Assembly: GCA_024703855.1 (NCBI GenBank)
Contig: CP087965.1
Span: forward strand, 938,001 to 1,002,000
From: Polaromonas sp. P2-4
Lineage (GTDB): Bacteria; Pseudomonadota; Gammaproteobacteria; Burkholderiales; Burkholderiaceae_C
Direction of reading: 5' to 3'
DNA length: 64,000 nt
This document shows positions 52,745 through 62,080 of this stretch, one piece after another (position 1 is the first letter of the stretch; each line of letters opens with the position of its first letter). A program made the position numbers and the translations under genes. The notes below the pieces were generated by a model. The model was not told the DNA's origin, ran no database searches, and worked only from the letters and a program-made list of their open reading frames with translations.

Positions 52745-53365
52745 TTATAGCCTGATATGCATAGCTTCCCCAGCCCCGGCCCCTGAGGGCCTGCCAGCCG
52801 GCTTGCACAGTTTACTTTTCACTCTTTTTTGACTCTTTAATTGGGCCAACACCGCAAAAGGATTGGGTTTTTCAACTTCGCCACCCTCCATGCCCTCATC
52901 GCCTGCGCTGAGTTTTGGCGCGACCGGGCACTGCTCATGCATGGGCACCAGCGGCAAAGCCATCAGCAATTCATCTTCCAGCACAGCGAGCAGGTCAAAC
53001 TGCGGCTCCATGACCAACAGGTCTTCTTCGGATTGGTCGTCTTCCGCCATGGCGATGTCTTCGTTAGCCACAAAGCGGTACCACTGATCCATTTCCAGCG
53101 GCGTTGCCACGGCGCCCATGCAGCGCTGGCAAGTCAGGGGAATCGACGTTTTGGCCTGGAGATGCAGCCACACCTCGTCGTCGCCACCCGCGCGCGGTCG
53201 CAACTCGCCATGCGCTTGCCACTGTACGACGTCATCAGGCTGCAGCCCATGCGCTTCTTGGGCAAGGCGCTCCATATTTTGTAGCAAAGTAGTTTCCACA
53301 AGCGGCACGCCGTCTTGGGCGAAGGCCTGCATGTTGAGCCGATTGGCATGAAGAGATTTAGACAT
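52745..53365 (-). CDS. YceD/DUF177 family protein
   Basis: A YceD-like protein of about 200 aa, regularly found before rpmF; YceD proteins are linked to 23S rRNA accumulation. It shows IPLTCQRCMGAVATPLEMDQ, with its paired Cys, and an acidic EDDQSEEDLLVMEPQFDLLA region. The C-terminus as read carries about 25 extra residues. One lost a near 52830 would explain this, since the other frame stops at 52812 after FAVLAQLKSQKKSEK. The ATG at 53365 starts the conserved SKSLHANRL. Confidence 0.88.
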   Translation of the reverse strand: MSKSLHANRLNMQAFAQDGVPLVETTLLQNMERLAQEAHGLQPDDVVQWQAHGELRPRAGGDDEVWLHLQAKTSIPLTCQRCMGAVATPLEMDQWYRFVANEDIAMAEDDQSEEDLLVMEPQFDLLAVLEDELLMALPLVPMHEQCPVAPKLSAGDEGMEGGEVEKPNPFAVLAQLKSQKRVKSKLCKPAGRPSGAGAGEAMHIRL

Positions 53366-53390
53366 GGATGCAGTGTAAGAGAATCGGGGC

Positions 53391-54020
53391 ATGAACCTTG
53401 CGCCCCTCCCTCCCCTGGCAAACCGCCCCCTGATTCTGGGCTCCACTTCCCGCTATCGCCACGAGTTGCTGCAACGCCTGCAAATTCCGTTTGACGTAGC
53501 CGCGCCTGACGTGGACGAGACGCCACTTCCTGGCGAAGCCCCGCGCCTGCTGGCCGAACGTCTGGCCCTGGCCAAAGCGCGTGCGGTTGCAAGTGCTTTT
53601 CCACATGCCGTGGTTATTGGCGCTGACCAGGTGGCCGACCTGAATGGTCTGTCGCTGGGCAAACCCGGCACCCATGAACGGGCGGTGGCGCAATTGCACC
53701 AGATGCGCGGGCAAACGGTCATTTTTCAGACCGCCGTCGTGGTGGTGTGCGCAGAAAGTGGATTTGAGGCGATCAGCCTGGCCGCGGTTCGGGTGAAGTT
53801 TCGCGACCTGACGGACGATGAGATTGAAAACTACCTGCGCGCCGAGCAGCCCTATGACTGCGCAGGCAGCGCCAAAAGCGAAGGCCTGGGCATTGCCTTG
53901 CTGGAATCCATTGACAACGATGACCCAACCGCATTGGTCGGCCTGCCCCTGATCCGTACCTGCAAAATGCTCCAGGCGGCAGGGGTCGTCTTGCTGACGG
54001 GCAAGAAGGTGAGCCCATGA
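53391..54020 (+). CDS. Maf-family nucleotide pyrophosphatase (YceF type)
   Basis: A 209-aa Maf-like hydrolase of non-canonical NTPs; the YceF branch is active on m7GTP. It shows PLILGSTSRYRHELLQRLQI, DVDETPLPGEAPRLLAERLA, VIGADQVADLNG and YDCAGSAKSEGLGIALLESI. It is divergent from the YceD gene with only 25 bp between the starts. It overlaps the next gene as ATGA. The frame is intact. Confidence 0.93.
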   Translation: MNLAPLPPLANRPLILGSTSRYRHELLQRLQIPFDVAAPDVDETPLPGEAPRLLAERLALAKARAVASAFPHAVVIGADQVADLNGLSLGKPGTHERAVAQLHQMRGQTVIFQTAVVVVCAESGFEAISLAAVRVKFRDLTDDEIENYLRAEQPYDCAGSAKSEGLGIALLESIDNDDPTALVGLPLIRTCKMLQAAGVVLLTGKKVSP

Positions 54021-54844
54021 GCAATACCGCCAAGGGCAAGCTCTACCTCGTGCCCGCACCGCTCGATTTCGGCTGCGACACGCAAGCCCCGCTGCAGGAT
54101 GTGATGCCCAGCGGCACGCTGCAAATCGCGGCCCGGCTGCCCTGCTGGATTTGCGAGAACGCCAAGAGCACGCGCGCCTACCTGAAGCGCGTTAACGAGC
54201 TGCAGCCCTTGACCCATGCGCTGCAGTCGCTACAAATACAGGAGCTGCCGCGCGAGGTTCACAAGAAAGGTGACCATACCGGCAACTTTGACGCACGGCC
54301 ACTGCTCATGGCCGCAATGGAAGGCCGTGACATGGGCCTGGTCAGCGAAGCCGGCATGCCGGCGATTGCCGACCCGGGCTCGTCGGTGGTGCGCGCCGCG
54401 CATGACCTCGGGCTCCAGGTCGTGCCACTGACCGGCCCCATGTCGCTGATGCTGGCACTGGCAGCGAGTGGCCTGAATGGGCAGAACTTTGCGTTTGTCG
54501 GCTACTTGCCGCAAGACGGTGGCGAACGAAGCCAGCGCATCCGGGAGCTCGAATCGCTGGCTCTGAAAACCGGTCAGACCCAGCTCTTTATTGAAACGCC
54601 TTACCGCAACACCGCCCTGCTACAGGCCTTGCTGCAAACGCTGCAAGGCAATACCCGGCTGGCGCTGAGCTGTGGGCTGACCATGGACCAGGGCTGGTCG
54701 CGCAGCGCAAGTCAGCGGCTGGAAGCGCGAAAAACCTTCGGCACCGCTGGATTTGCCCACGGTTTTTTGCATAGGCCGCTGAAAAGCAGCCGGCACACCA
54801 CCCACACAGCCACTAAAAAGCCCGCACGCAGCGGGCTTTCTTAA
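54017..54844 (+). CDS. SAM-dependent methyltransferase, tetrapyrrole-methylase/RsmI-like (apparent 3' frameshift)
   Basis: A methylase-fold protein related to RsmI. It shows KLYLVPAPLDFG, ENAKSTRAYLKRV, MGLVSEAGMPAIADPGSSVV and VPLTGPMSLMLALAASGLNG (SAM-binding parts), then FIETPYRNTALLQALL. The last 40 residues as read look unlike the family and run into a terminator hairpin. A shift near 54713 gives SGWKREKPSAPLDLPTVFCI and a stop at 54782, which I think is the real end. The target nucleotide is unknown. Confidence 0.87.
   Translation: MSNTAKGKLYLVPAPLDFGCDTQAPLQDVMPSGTLQIAARLPCWICENAKSTRAYLKRVNELQPLTHALQSLQIQELPREVHKKGDHTGNFDARPLLMAAMEGRDMGLVSEAGMPAIADPGSSVVRAAHDLGLQVVPLTGPMSLMLALAASGLNGQNFAFVGYLPQDGGERSQRIRELESLALKTGQTQLFIETPYRNTALLQALLQTLQGNTRLALSCGLTMDQGWSRSASQRLEARKTFGTAGFAHGFLHRPLKSSRHTTHTATKKPARSGLS
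54815..54842 (+). terminator. Terminator hairpin after the methyltransferase gene
   Basis: AAAGCCCGC-ACGCA-GCGGGCTTT with an a-run on one side and TTTCTT on the other. It could serve both this gene and the convergent sppA gene. The frame as read passes through it, which supports the corrected stop at 54782. Confidence 0.85.
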
Positions 54845-54860
54845 GGGTCAATCAAAAGGT

Positions 54861-55955
54861 CTAGCGAATCGCCGGAATCGACTTAAAGGCTTTTATCGCC
54901 CCTTCGCCCATGGCAGCGCCAAACTTCTTGGCCAGCCGCTCGGCCACGTTGTCACGGCGCGTGTAGTCGATGATTTCTTCGGCCTTGACCACTTCACGGG
55001 CCACGTACTCCAGGCCGCCCAACTGGTCGGCCAGCCCCAACTCCACCGCCTGCTGGCCGCTCCAGAACAGCCCGCTGAACATCTCGGGGGTTTCCTTCAG
55101 GCGCTTGCCGCGCCCGGCTTTAACCACTGTGATGAACTGCTGGTGGATTTGGTCCAGCATGGTTTGCGCAAACACGCGCTGCTTGTCACTCTGTGGACTA
55201 AAAGGGTCCAGAAAACCCTTGTTTTCGCCAGCGGTCACCAGGCGGCGCTCCACACCCAGCTTATCCATCAGGCCGGTAAAGCCAAAGCCGTCCATCAGCA
55301 CGCCGATGCTGCCGACGACGCTGGCTTTGTCGACATAAATCTTGTCGGCCGCCACAGCGATGTAGTAAGCCGCCGATGCGCAGGTTTCTTCGACCACGGC
55401 ATAGACCGGTTTTTTGTGTTTGGCCTTCAGGCGCAGGATTTCATCATTCATCATGCCGGCCTGCACCGGGCTGCCGCCGGGTGAATTGATGAGCAGCACC
55501 ACGGCTTTGGCGCCTTCGTCTTCAAACGCGGCCGTCAGCGCCGCATTGACAAACTCGGCGCTGGCGTCGGCACCGGCAGCGATTTCACCCTTGATCTCAA
55601 CCACGGCCGTGTGCGGCGCTGCCACGTTGTTCGCCGGTGTGCCGCGGTGCAGGGCGAACCAGATCAGAAAGATGAAAAAGGCCAACCAGGACAGGCGCAC
55701 AAAGGTTTTCCAGCGACGCGTGGCTTTTTGCTCATTGAGCGATGCAAACGCCAGCTTCTCCAGCGTCGCGCGCTCCCAGCCTGGAACGGTGGAGGGATCC
55801 GTTTTTTCAGATTTTGTTGCTATTGTTTCAGGAGCTGCTTGCGCCAATGGCGAAAGGGCCTCAGGCTGATTTGTTTGAAATTCAGGCCCCTGAGGGGGAT
55901 CAGAAGAGGGATCGGAAGATTGGTCAGTTGAGCCAGGGCGGTTTGAATCGTTCAT
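54861..55955 (-). CDS. sppA: Signal peptide peptidase SppA (S49)
   Basis: A 36K-type SppA (364 aa) degrading cleaved signal peptides in the membrane. After a long acidic/Pro-rich N-terminal tail there is one membrane span (LSWLAFFIFLIWFALHRG), then VVLLINSPGGSPVQAGMMN, the catalytic Ser in CASAAYYIAVAAD and the Lys-bearing SVVGSIGVLMDGFGFTGL. The tail segment LAQAAPETIATK is encoded by a family-1-like segment (55811-55852), and a nearby GATCCCCCTCAGGGGCC resembles the family-2 core. The frame is intact. Confidence 0.93.
   Translation of the reverse strand: MNDSNRPGSTDQSSDPSSDPPQGPEFQTNQPEALSPLAQAAPETIATKSEKTDPSTVPGWERATLEKLAFASLNEQKATRRWKTFVRLSWLAFFIFLIWFALHRGTPANNVAAPHTAVVEIKGEIAAGADASAEFVNAALTAAFEDEGAKAVVLLINSPGGSPVQAGMMNDEILRLKAKHKKPVYAVVEETCASAAYYIAVAADKIYVDKASVVGSIGVLMDGFGFTGLMDKLGVERRLVTAGENKGFLDPFSPQSDKQRVFAQTMLDQIHQQFITVVKAGRGKRLKETPEMFSGLFWSGQQAVELGLADQLGGLEYVAREVVKAEEIIDYTRRDNVAERLAKKFGAAMGEGAIKAFKSIPAIR
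55811..55852 (+). repeat. Family-1 repeat-like segment inside the sppA N-terminal tail
   Basis: TTTTGTTGCTATTGTTTCAG then GAGCTGCTTGCGCCAATGG matches the family (TTTGCTACT... AGCTGCTTGCGCCC... TTGG) with a substituted middle. On the coding strand it reads LAQAAPETIATK in the stop-free frame of that orientation. It lies in a poorly conserved tail, where an insertion would be tolerated. Confidence 0.5.
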
Positions 55956-55976
55956 GGTCGCTAGTTTAGAGAGGTA

Positions 55977-56342
55977 TTAGTACTGTACCGGTTTGAGGTT
56001 GTAAGCCGAATGCCAATAAACGACGCCGTCATTTTCTGAAAGCGTGATTTTGACCAGCCCGCCCTGGCACGGCCCACCTGCGCATTGGCCGGTGTCCGGC
56101 CGGTAGGCCGCACCGTGGCTGGCGCACAGCAACCACTGGCCACTGTCGTCAAAAACCCGGTTGGGCTGCCAGTCGAGCTCCATCGCCACATGCGTGCAGC
56201 GATTCAGATAGGCATGGGGCAAGCCCTGGTAACGGATGGCGAAAGCCCGGCAGGTTTGCCCTGCGTAGTTGATATCAAACGGCACCGCCTGCCCGCCCTC
56301 GACTAGATCGTGGGTATTGCACAGCGGTAGCAGCTCGTTCAT
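55977..56342 (-). CDS. Rieske (2Fe-2S) domain protein
   Basis: A 121-aa stand-alone Rieske ferredoxin-like protein. The cluster ligands are clear: CTHVAMEL supplies Cys-x-His and CASHGAAYRPDTGQC supplies Cys-x-x-His. It has no signal peptide, so it is cytoplasmic. Its partner is unknown; it sits between sppA and a phosphatase gene on the same strand, and all three may form an operon with rluC. The frame is intact. Confidence 0.93.
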   Translation of the reverse strand: MNELLPLCNTHDLVEGGQAVPFDINYAGQTCRAFAIRYQGLPHAYLNRCTHVAMELDWQPNRVFDDSGQWLLCASHGAAYRPDTGQCAGGPCQGGLVKITLSENDGVVYWHSAYNLKPVQY

Positions 56343-56359
56343 GGCTGAACTTGAGAAGG

Positions 56360-57019
56360 CTAGCCGTTGGCAAGCAGCCAGTCATGCAGCTGCTGCACCG
56401 AATGCGCCACATAACGCGGCCCGAGGGCCACAAACTCGTCGGGCTCATGCGCGCCGTAGCTCACACCGACACTGGGGCAGGCGGCATTCATCGCCATCTG
56501 CAGGTCGTGCGTGGTGTCGCCCACCATCAGGACCCGTGCGGCAGGCAGGTTGAATTCGTCCATGAGCTCGTGCAGCATGCGCGGGTCGGGCTTGCCGGCG
56601 GTTTCATCGGCGGTACGGGAGCCGTCAAACATGCCCTGGAGTTCAACGCGGTGCAGCACTTCATCGAGCCCGCGCCGCGATTTGCCGGTGGCGACCGCCA
56701 GCAGGTGGCCGCGCGCCTTCAGCGCAGCCAGCAGCGGCAGCACCCCCTCAAAAAGGACTAAATCGTTGGCGTGGGCGGCGTAGTGGCACTGGTAGCGCGC
56801 GCCCAGCTCCGGGTATTTTTCGGGCGGCACATCAGGGGCCGCGTAGGCCAATGCCTGCATCAGGCCCAGTCCAATCACGTAACTCGCCGCCTGGTCAGTG
56901 GGCACGGTGCCGCCCACATCGCGCACCGCGGCCTGGATGCAGTGCACGATGATTGTGGTGGAGTCATACAGGGTGCCGTCCCAGTCGAAGGCAATCAGGT
57001 CAAAGTTTCTAATCTGCAT
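56360..57019 (-). CDS. HAD-superfamily phosphatase, phosphoglycolate-phosphatase-like
   Basis: A 219-aa HAD hydrolase. Motif I is LIAFDWDGTLYDST with the nucleophile Asp, motif II LLAVATGKSRRG, motif III near DETAGKPDPRML and motif IV VLMVGDTTHDLQMAMNA. The helical cap identifies the Gph/PpaX-like subgroup; the substrate is not certain. I chose the ATG at 57019 (QIRNFDLIAFDWDG) because upstream in-frame codons overlap the rluC end. The frame is intact. Confidence 0.9.
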   Translation of the reverse strand: MQIRNFDLIAFDWDGTLYDSTTIIVHCIQAAVRDVGGTVPTDQAASYVIGLGLMQALAYAAPDVPPEKYPELGARYQCHYAAHANDLVLFEGVLPLLAALKARGHLLAVATGKSRRGLDEVLHRVELQGMFDGSRTADETAGKPDPRMLHELMDEFNLPAARVLMVGDTTHDLQMAMNAACPSVGVSYGAHEPDEFVALGPRYVAHSVQQLHDWLLANG

Positions 57020-57059
57020 CGTCGTATTGTCGCTGGACCCGCGTGACAAGGGCCCGTGC

Positions 57060-58270
57060 TCAGCGCAAATCCTCTGGCGCAGGGACTTGGGCGCGAGACG
57101 GTAAAAACTGCTGTAACTCATCGGGCAGGGACGCCTCCAGATGAATGGCTTTTCTCGTTTTGGGGTGGTTGAACTTCAGGCTCCAGGCATGCAAAAACAT
57201 GCGTTTCAAGGAAAGCCCCCCGTGCCCGATTTTTGCAGCGCCTTGTTCAGCTCAAAGTCGCCGTATTTGTCGTCCCCGGCAATCGGATGCCCTTCGCTGG
57301 CCAGGTGCACGCGGATCTGGTGCGTGCGGCCGGTCTTGATGGTGACTTCGAGCAGGGTAAACGGCGTGTCCGGCGCGGCGGGGTTCGCAGGAATGGCGGA
57401 CTTGACCTTGACCAGCGTGACCGAGCGCATGCCGTCGGGATGGTCATTGGCCACCACCTTGACGCGCCGCTCGCCGCCGTCAATCAAATACTTGTGCAGC
57501 GCCTTGTCGATCACCCGGTGGTTGGCGGGCCAGTTGCCGCTGACCAGCGCCAGATAGACCTTGTCGGTTTCGCGCTCCCCGAAATTGCTCTTGCAGCAGC
57601 TTTAACGCCATGCGCCGCTTGGCAATCAGCAAGATGCCGCTGGTTTCGCGGTCCAGCCGGTGCACCAGCTCCAGAAAGTCGGCCTCGGGCCTGGCCATGC
57701 GCAACTGCTCAATCACACCAAAGCTCACGCCGCTGCCGCCATGCACCGCCACACCGGCCGGTTTGTCGATGGCCAGCAGGAAGTCGTCTTCAAAAAGTAT
57801 CGGGAATTCACGCGAGGGCGCGTAACCGCCGGTGGTGGAGCTGGCACCGTGCCGCGCGACCTCCTGGGCCATGGCCTGGGCTTTTGATCGGCCCGTTCCG
57901 AGGTGCGCACCGGCGGCAGTCGCACGATGTCGCCGGTTTCGACGCGGGTATCGGCCTGCGCCCTGCCCTTGTTGATGCGCACCTCGCCGCTGCGGATGAT
58001 GCGGTAAACATGGGTTTTGGGCACGCCCTTGAGCTGGCGAATCAGAAAATTGTCCAGCCGTTGGCCGGCGTAGTCCTCATCGACCGTGACCAAAGTCGCC
58101 TGGGGCAGCGCTTTGGCGGCCAGTTCGTGGATTTCCGGGCTGGGCGCGGCCTGGGGCGGGGGTCTGGCTTGGGGTTTGGCCGCAAAAACAGGCGCCCGGA
58201 CAGGCGCCTTGCCTGCTTGTGTGCCCGGTCGCTTTGTCTTGCCTGAAGCTGGCCTTATAATGTGTTTCAC
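57060..58270 (-). CDS. rluC: RluA-family 23S rRNA pseudouridine synthase, RluC-type (apparent frameshifts)
   Basis: A pseudouridine synthase with an S4 RNA-binding domain (QRLDNFLIRQLKGVPKTHVY, then SGEVRINKGRA) and the catalytic segment LVHRLDRETSGILLIAKRR. Later parts are TIKTGRTHQIRVHLASEGHP and GDDKYGDFELNKALQK. The frame changes near 57883, 57588 and 57222; the last hides the true C-terminus RMFLHAWSLKFNHPKT...EDLR, ending at 57060. A basic N-terminal tail of about 50 residues precedes the S4 domain. It is divergent from rne, a common arrangement. Confidence 0.88.
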
Positions 58271-58870
58271 TAGCGATGCGCTGTAAGTGGTTGATTTGTC
58301 TGGAGTTTAGTCCACGCAAATCCAAAGCCCCAAAAAGCCCACAAACAGCCGAGCTGGAAGGTCGATGCCAATGCCGGTAATCGCCCGCAGGCGACGCGTG
58401 CCAGGCACCTCGCTTGCTAGGCGTATTGCAATGCAGACGAGTCGACGTTTTGCGAACACAACCACGGAATACCATGCCTGCAGCCCACGTCACGCACAAA
58501 AGGCTGCATGCGGATCCAGCTGAGATCAAGTCCTTGAACGGGTAGCCCTCTGATGACAACACTGGTCAGTCTGATTTATATATGCCTGCGGCGCCTCACG
58601 ACATTCGTGTGCCCTGCTTTCAGCACAAATCAGGTCCCAGCCCTTGTACAGCGGGCACAAGCAGCTACTATTTTTGTAGCACATACCTGTTGGACCCCTG
58701 CTCACTCCATCCACGCGCCTACGCCCAGACCCCTTGGCTGACTGATTTTTCAGTTGGTCCGGGTGCCGTCAAAAGCTCTCCGGCAATTCCCCACGTTCGC
58801 ACTGCGTCTTCTTTGGTGTCGTTGGCCCATTTGGGCTTGAGAGACAAAGAACGATGAAGGAAAGCTACCC
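58271..58870. other. 600-bp rluC-rne divergent region
   Basis: It holds a family-1 repeat (58632-58685) and presumably the rluC and rne promoters and the long rne leader. In other proteobacteria the rne leader is structured and lets RNase E control its own message; I cannot fold this one by eye. I see no convincing gene in the region. Confidence 0.5.
58632..58685 (-). repeat. Interspersed repeat, family 1, in the rne leader
   Basis: GTCCCAGCCCTTGTACAGCG, GGCACAAGCAGCTACTATTT and TTGTAGCACATA form a full copy. It is the closest relative of the coding copy at 61518-61562 in the same rne transcription unit (shared GGGCAC, AGCTACT and TTTGTAGCAC). Confidence 0.8.
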
Positions 58871-61800
58871 ATGAAACGGATGCTGGTAAACGCCACGCAG
58901 GCGGAAGAACGCCGCCTGGCGATTGTTGACGGACAAAAACTCCTCGACTACGAAATTGAAATTGAAGGGCGCGAGCAGCGCAAGGGCAACATCTACAAGG
59001 CCGTCGTCACCCGCGTCGAGCCCTCACTGGAAGCCTGTTTTGTCGATTACGGTGAAGACCGCCACGGTTTTCTGCCGTTCAAGGAAATCTCCAAGCAGTA
59101 CTTTGCACAAGGCGTGCCGGTCAGCCAGGCACGCATCCAGGACGTGATTCGCGAAGGCCAGGAAATCCTGGTTCAGGTCGAAAAAGAAGAGCGCGGCAAC
59201 AAGGGCGCGGCCCTGACCACCTTTGTCTCGCTGGCAGGCCGCTATGTGGTGCTGATGCCCAACAACCCGCGCGGCGGTGGCGTGAGCCGCCGTATCGAGG
59301 GCGACGACCGGGCCGAGCTGAAAGAAGCCATGGACCAGCTCGAATACCCGGGCGGCATGAGCATCATCCGCGCACCGCCGGCATTGGCCGCAGCGCACCC
59401 GAGTTGCAGTGGGACCTGAACTACCTGCTCAAGCTCTGGACCGCGATTGACGGTGCCGGCAAAGGCGGCAAGGGCGCTTTCCTGATTTACCAGGAATCCA
59501 GCCTGGTGATCCGCGCGATCCGCGACTACTTCAACAGCGACATCGGCGACATCCTGTTCGACACCGACGACGTGTACGAACAAGCCCGCCAGTTCATGGC
59601 GCATGTGATGCCTGAGCACGAGCACCGCGTCAAGCGCTACCGCGACGACGCACCGCTGTTCTCGCGCTTCCAGATCGAGCACCAGATCGAGTCGGCCTAC
59701 GCCCGCACCGTGCAACTGCCTTCGGGCGGCGCGATTGTGATTGACCACACCGAAGCCTTGGTATCGGTTGACGTCAACTCGGCCCGCGCCATCAAGGGCG
59801 GCGACATTGAAGAAACCGCCACCCGCACCAACCTCGAAGCCGCCGACGAAGTGGCACGCCAGATGCGCTTGCGCTGATTTGGGCGGCCTGATCGTCATCG
59901 ACTTTATCGACATGGAAGAGTCGCGCAACCGCCGCGACGTTGAAAACTGCTTGCGCGACGCCTTGCGGCAAGACCGCGCCCGCGTGCAGTTCGGCACCAT
60001 CAGCAAATTCGGCCTGATGGAAATGAGCCGCCAGCGCCTGCGCCCGGCACTCAGCGAAGGGGCATCCATTCCCTGCCCGCGTTGCGGCGGCTCTGGCCAC
60101 ATCCGTGACACGGAAAGCTCGGCGCTGCAGATTCTGCGCATCATCCAGGAAGAGTCCCTGAAGGACAGCACCGCCTCGGTGCTGTGCCAGGTGCCGGTGG
60201 ATGTGGCGTCTTTCCTGCTGAACGAAAAACGTTCTGAAATTGCCAAAATTGAAATGAAGCAGCGCATCAACGTGCTGCTGGTGCCCAACAAGACGCTGGA
60301 AACCCCCAACTACCGCCTCGAGCGCCTGAAGCACGACGACCCGCGCCTGGACAATATCGAAGCGAGCTACAAGCTGGCCGAAGAAATTGAAGATCCAACG
60401 ACGGTCACCCGCCGCAGCCAGGAAAAACACAACAAGCAAGAACCCATCATCAAGGGCGTGCTGCCCGACGCACCCGCCCCGGTGGCCCAGCCCAAACCGC
60501 CAGTTGCAGCCCCCAAAGCAGCACCGCGCCCAGCACCCGTGGTGGCTGCGGCGGCACCCGCTGCCGAAAAGGCTTTTTTGGCTGGATCAAGAGCCTGCTG
60601 GGCGTCGCAGAAACCCCGCCAGCAGCGCCTGCTGCTGCCAAAGAGGTGAAAAAGACGAGCGCATTGGCGAAGCACGCCGTGATGGACGCGGAGATGGGCG
60701 TACAGACCGCGGTGGCCGTGATGACCGCTGGTGAGCGCGGTGGCCGCGATGGCCGCCGTGGTGGCCGTGGCCGCAGCGAAGGCCGGACTGAAGGCCGTGG
60801 CGAAGGCAGGACCGAAGCTCGCGGTGAAGCGCGTGGTGACGGCCGCAGCGGCGAACGCCGTGAACGCAGCCCCGAAGGACGCACCGAAGGCGCCCGCCAA
60901 GAACGCCAGGAGCGCCCAGAGCGCCCGGCCGGTGACCGCGAAGTGCGCGGTGAAATGCGCGCAGAGGGCCGCCACGAAGCCGGCGTAGAAGGGCAAGCCC
61001 GAGAGGCTCGTGGCGAAGGCCGTGGCGACCGCAACCGCCGCGAACGCGGCGAACGTGGTGGTGACCGCATCCCGCGCGATGCGGTAGAGCAGGATCTCGC
61101 ACTGGCCAACCAGGCCGCCATGGCAGCTGCCATGGGCGGCGAAGCTGCCGCGCCTCGTCAAGAAGCGCCAGCCCAGGAAGCCGGCCGTGATGGCGAGCGC
61201 CAGCAGGCTGGACGTGGCGAAGGCCGCCGTGAGCGCGGAGAACGTGGTAGTCGCCGCAGCGACCGTCGTAGCGACCGTCCCGAAGGTCAGAGCGCTGGCG
61301 CAGAAGTGTCTGCCAGCAACCTGGACGCTGAGGCCGCACCACTGGCTGCGGCAGCGCTGGATGAAGCAGGCAACTTGGCGCCGGTCCAGCCCCGCGAACG
61401 CCGCAGCCGTGACCGCTATGGCCGTGACCGTCGCGAACGTGGCGAAAACGGCGAGCGCAGCGAGTCCGCCGCTGATGGCAGCGCCGTGCCCGCCAATGCA
61501 GAGCCAAATCAGGCACCGGCCCAGCAAGTACGGGCACCAGTAGCTACTGAATTTGTAGCACCCTGTAGCGGCGCCCGCCTACACGGCACCCGTGTTGGTA
61601 ACGGCGCCAGCAGCGGCACCGGTGCAAGTCCTTGCACCTCCATCTGCACCGGAAACCACCGCACTGCCCAAAGTCCAGGCTTACGACCTGCCCTTGCAGG
61701 ACCTGGCCCAGGTTGCCCAAACTTCGGGACTGCAGTGGGTCAACTCCGATGCGGCCAAGATTGCCGAGGTACAAGCGGCCATCGCCGCTGAAGCCAAGCC

Positions 61801-61921
61801 GGTGCATGTGCCCCGCGAGCGCCCGCCTGTGGCGGCATCGACCGAAGCCCCGCTGGTGCTGGTGGAGACCAAGCGTGACCTGGGTACCATGCCGCTGCCC
61901 TTTGAGACCCCGCTGGTCTGA
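58871..61921 (+). CDS. rne: Ribonuclease E (several apparent frameshifts)
   Basis: The main mRNA-decay endonuclease (about 1015 aa). It opens [21 protein letters not shown]1 domain: [20 protein letters not shown]. Catalytic DNase-I-like part: [20 protein letters not shown] and [20 protein letters not shown]. The zinc link is [15 protein letters not shown]. The C-terminal half is disordered and rich in Arg/Glu/Gly, ending [10 protein letters not shown]. Frame changes are near 59388 (an extra GC), 59874 (extra t), 60580, about 60640 and 61570. A family-1 segment lies at 61518-61562. Confidence 0.93.
61518..61562 (-). repeat. Family-1 repeat inside the rne C-terminal coding region
   Basis: GGCCCAGCAAGTACGGGCAC, CAGTAGCTACTGAATTTGTA and GCACC match the family strongly, closest to the copy at 58632. 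It is read as [15 protein letters not shown] in the stop-free frame of this orientation. It lies in the disordered scaffold part of RNase E, where added sequence is easily tolerated. Confidence 0.65.
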
Positions 61922-61944
61922 TCTACAGAGACAGGTCATCCATT

Positions 61945-61973
61945 GAAAAAGCCCCGCAGTGCGGGGCTTTTTC
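61945..61973 (+). terminator. Rho-independent terminator after rne
   Basis: AAAAAGCCCCGC-AGT-GCGGGGCTTTTT is a perfect stem with a t-run, 24 bp past the rne stop. It is symmetric and could also serve the convergent hemY transcript. Confidence 0.93.
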
Positions 61974-62080
61974 TTTGCCTGTTCTCAGGTCTTCTTTAAG
62001 GTCTTTTTGCTCACGCTTGGCTATCTGTATCAGCCTATAGCGGCAGTAACAGCAGGGCAGCTTTCTCTGCTGCCTAGGCT

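Noticed and set aside
54783..54844. The last 20 codons of the methyltransferase as genuine C-terminus
   Set aside because: They read through a terminator hairpin and do not resemble the family, while a one-base shift near 54713 gives a plausible end at 54782.
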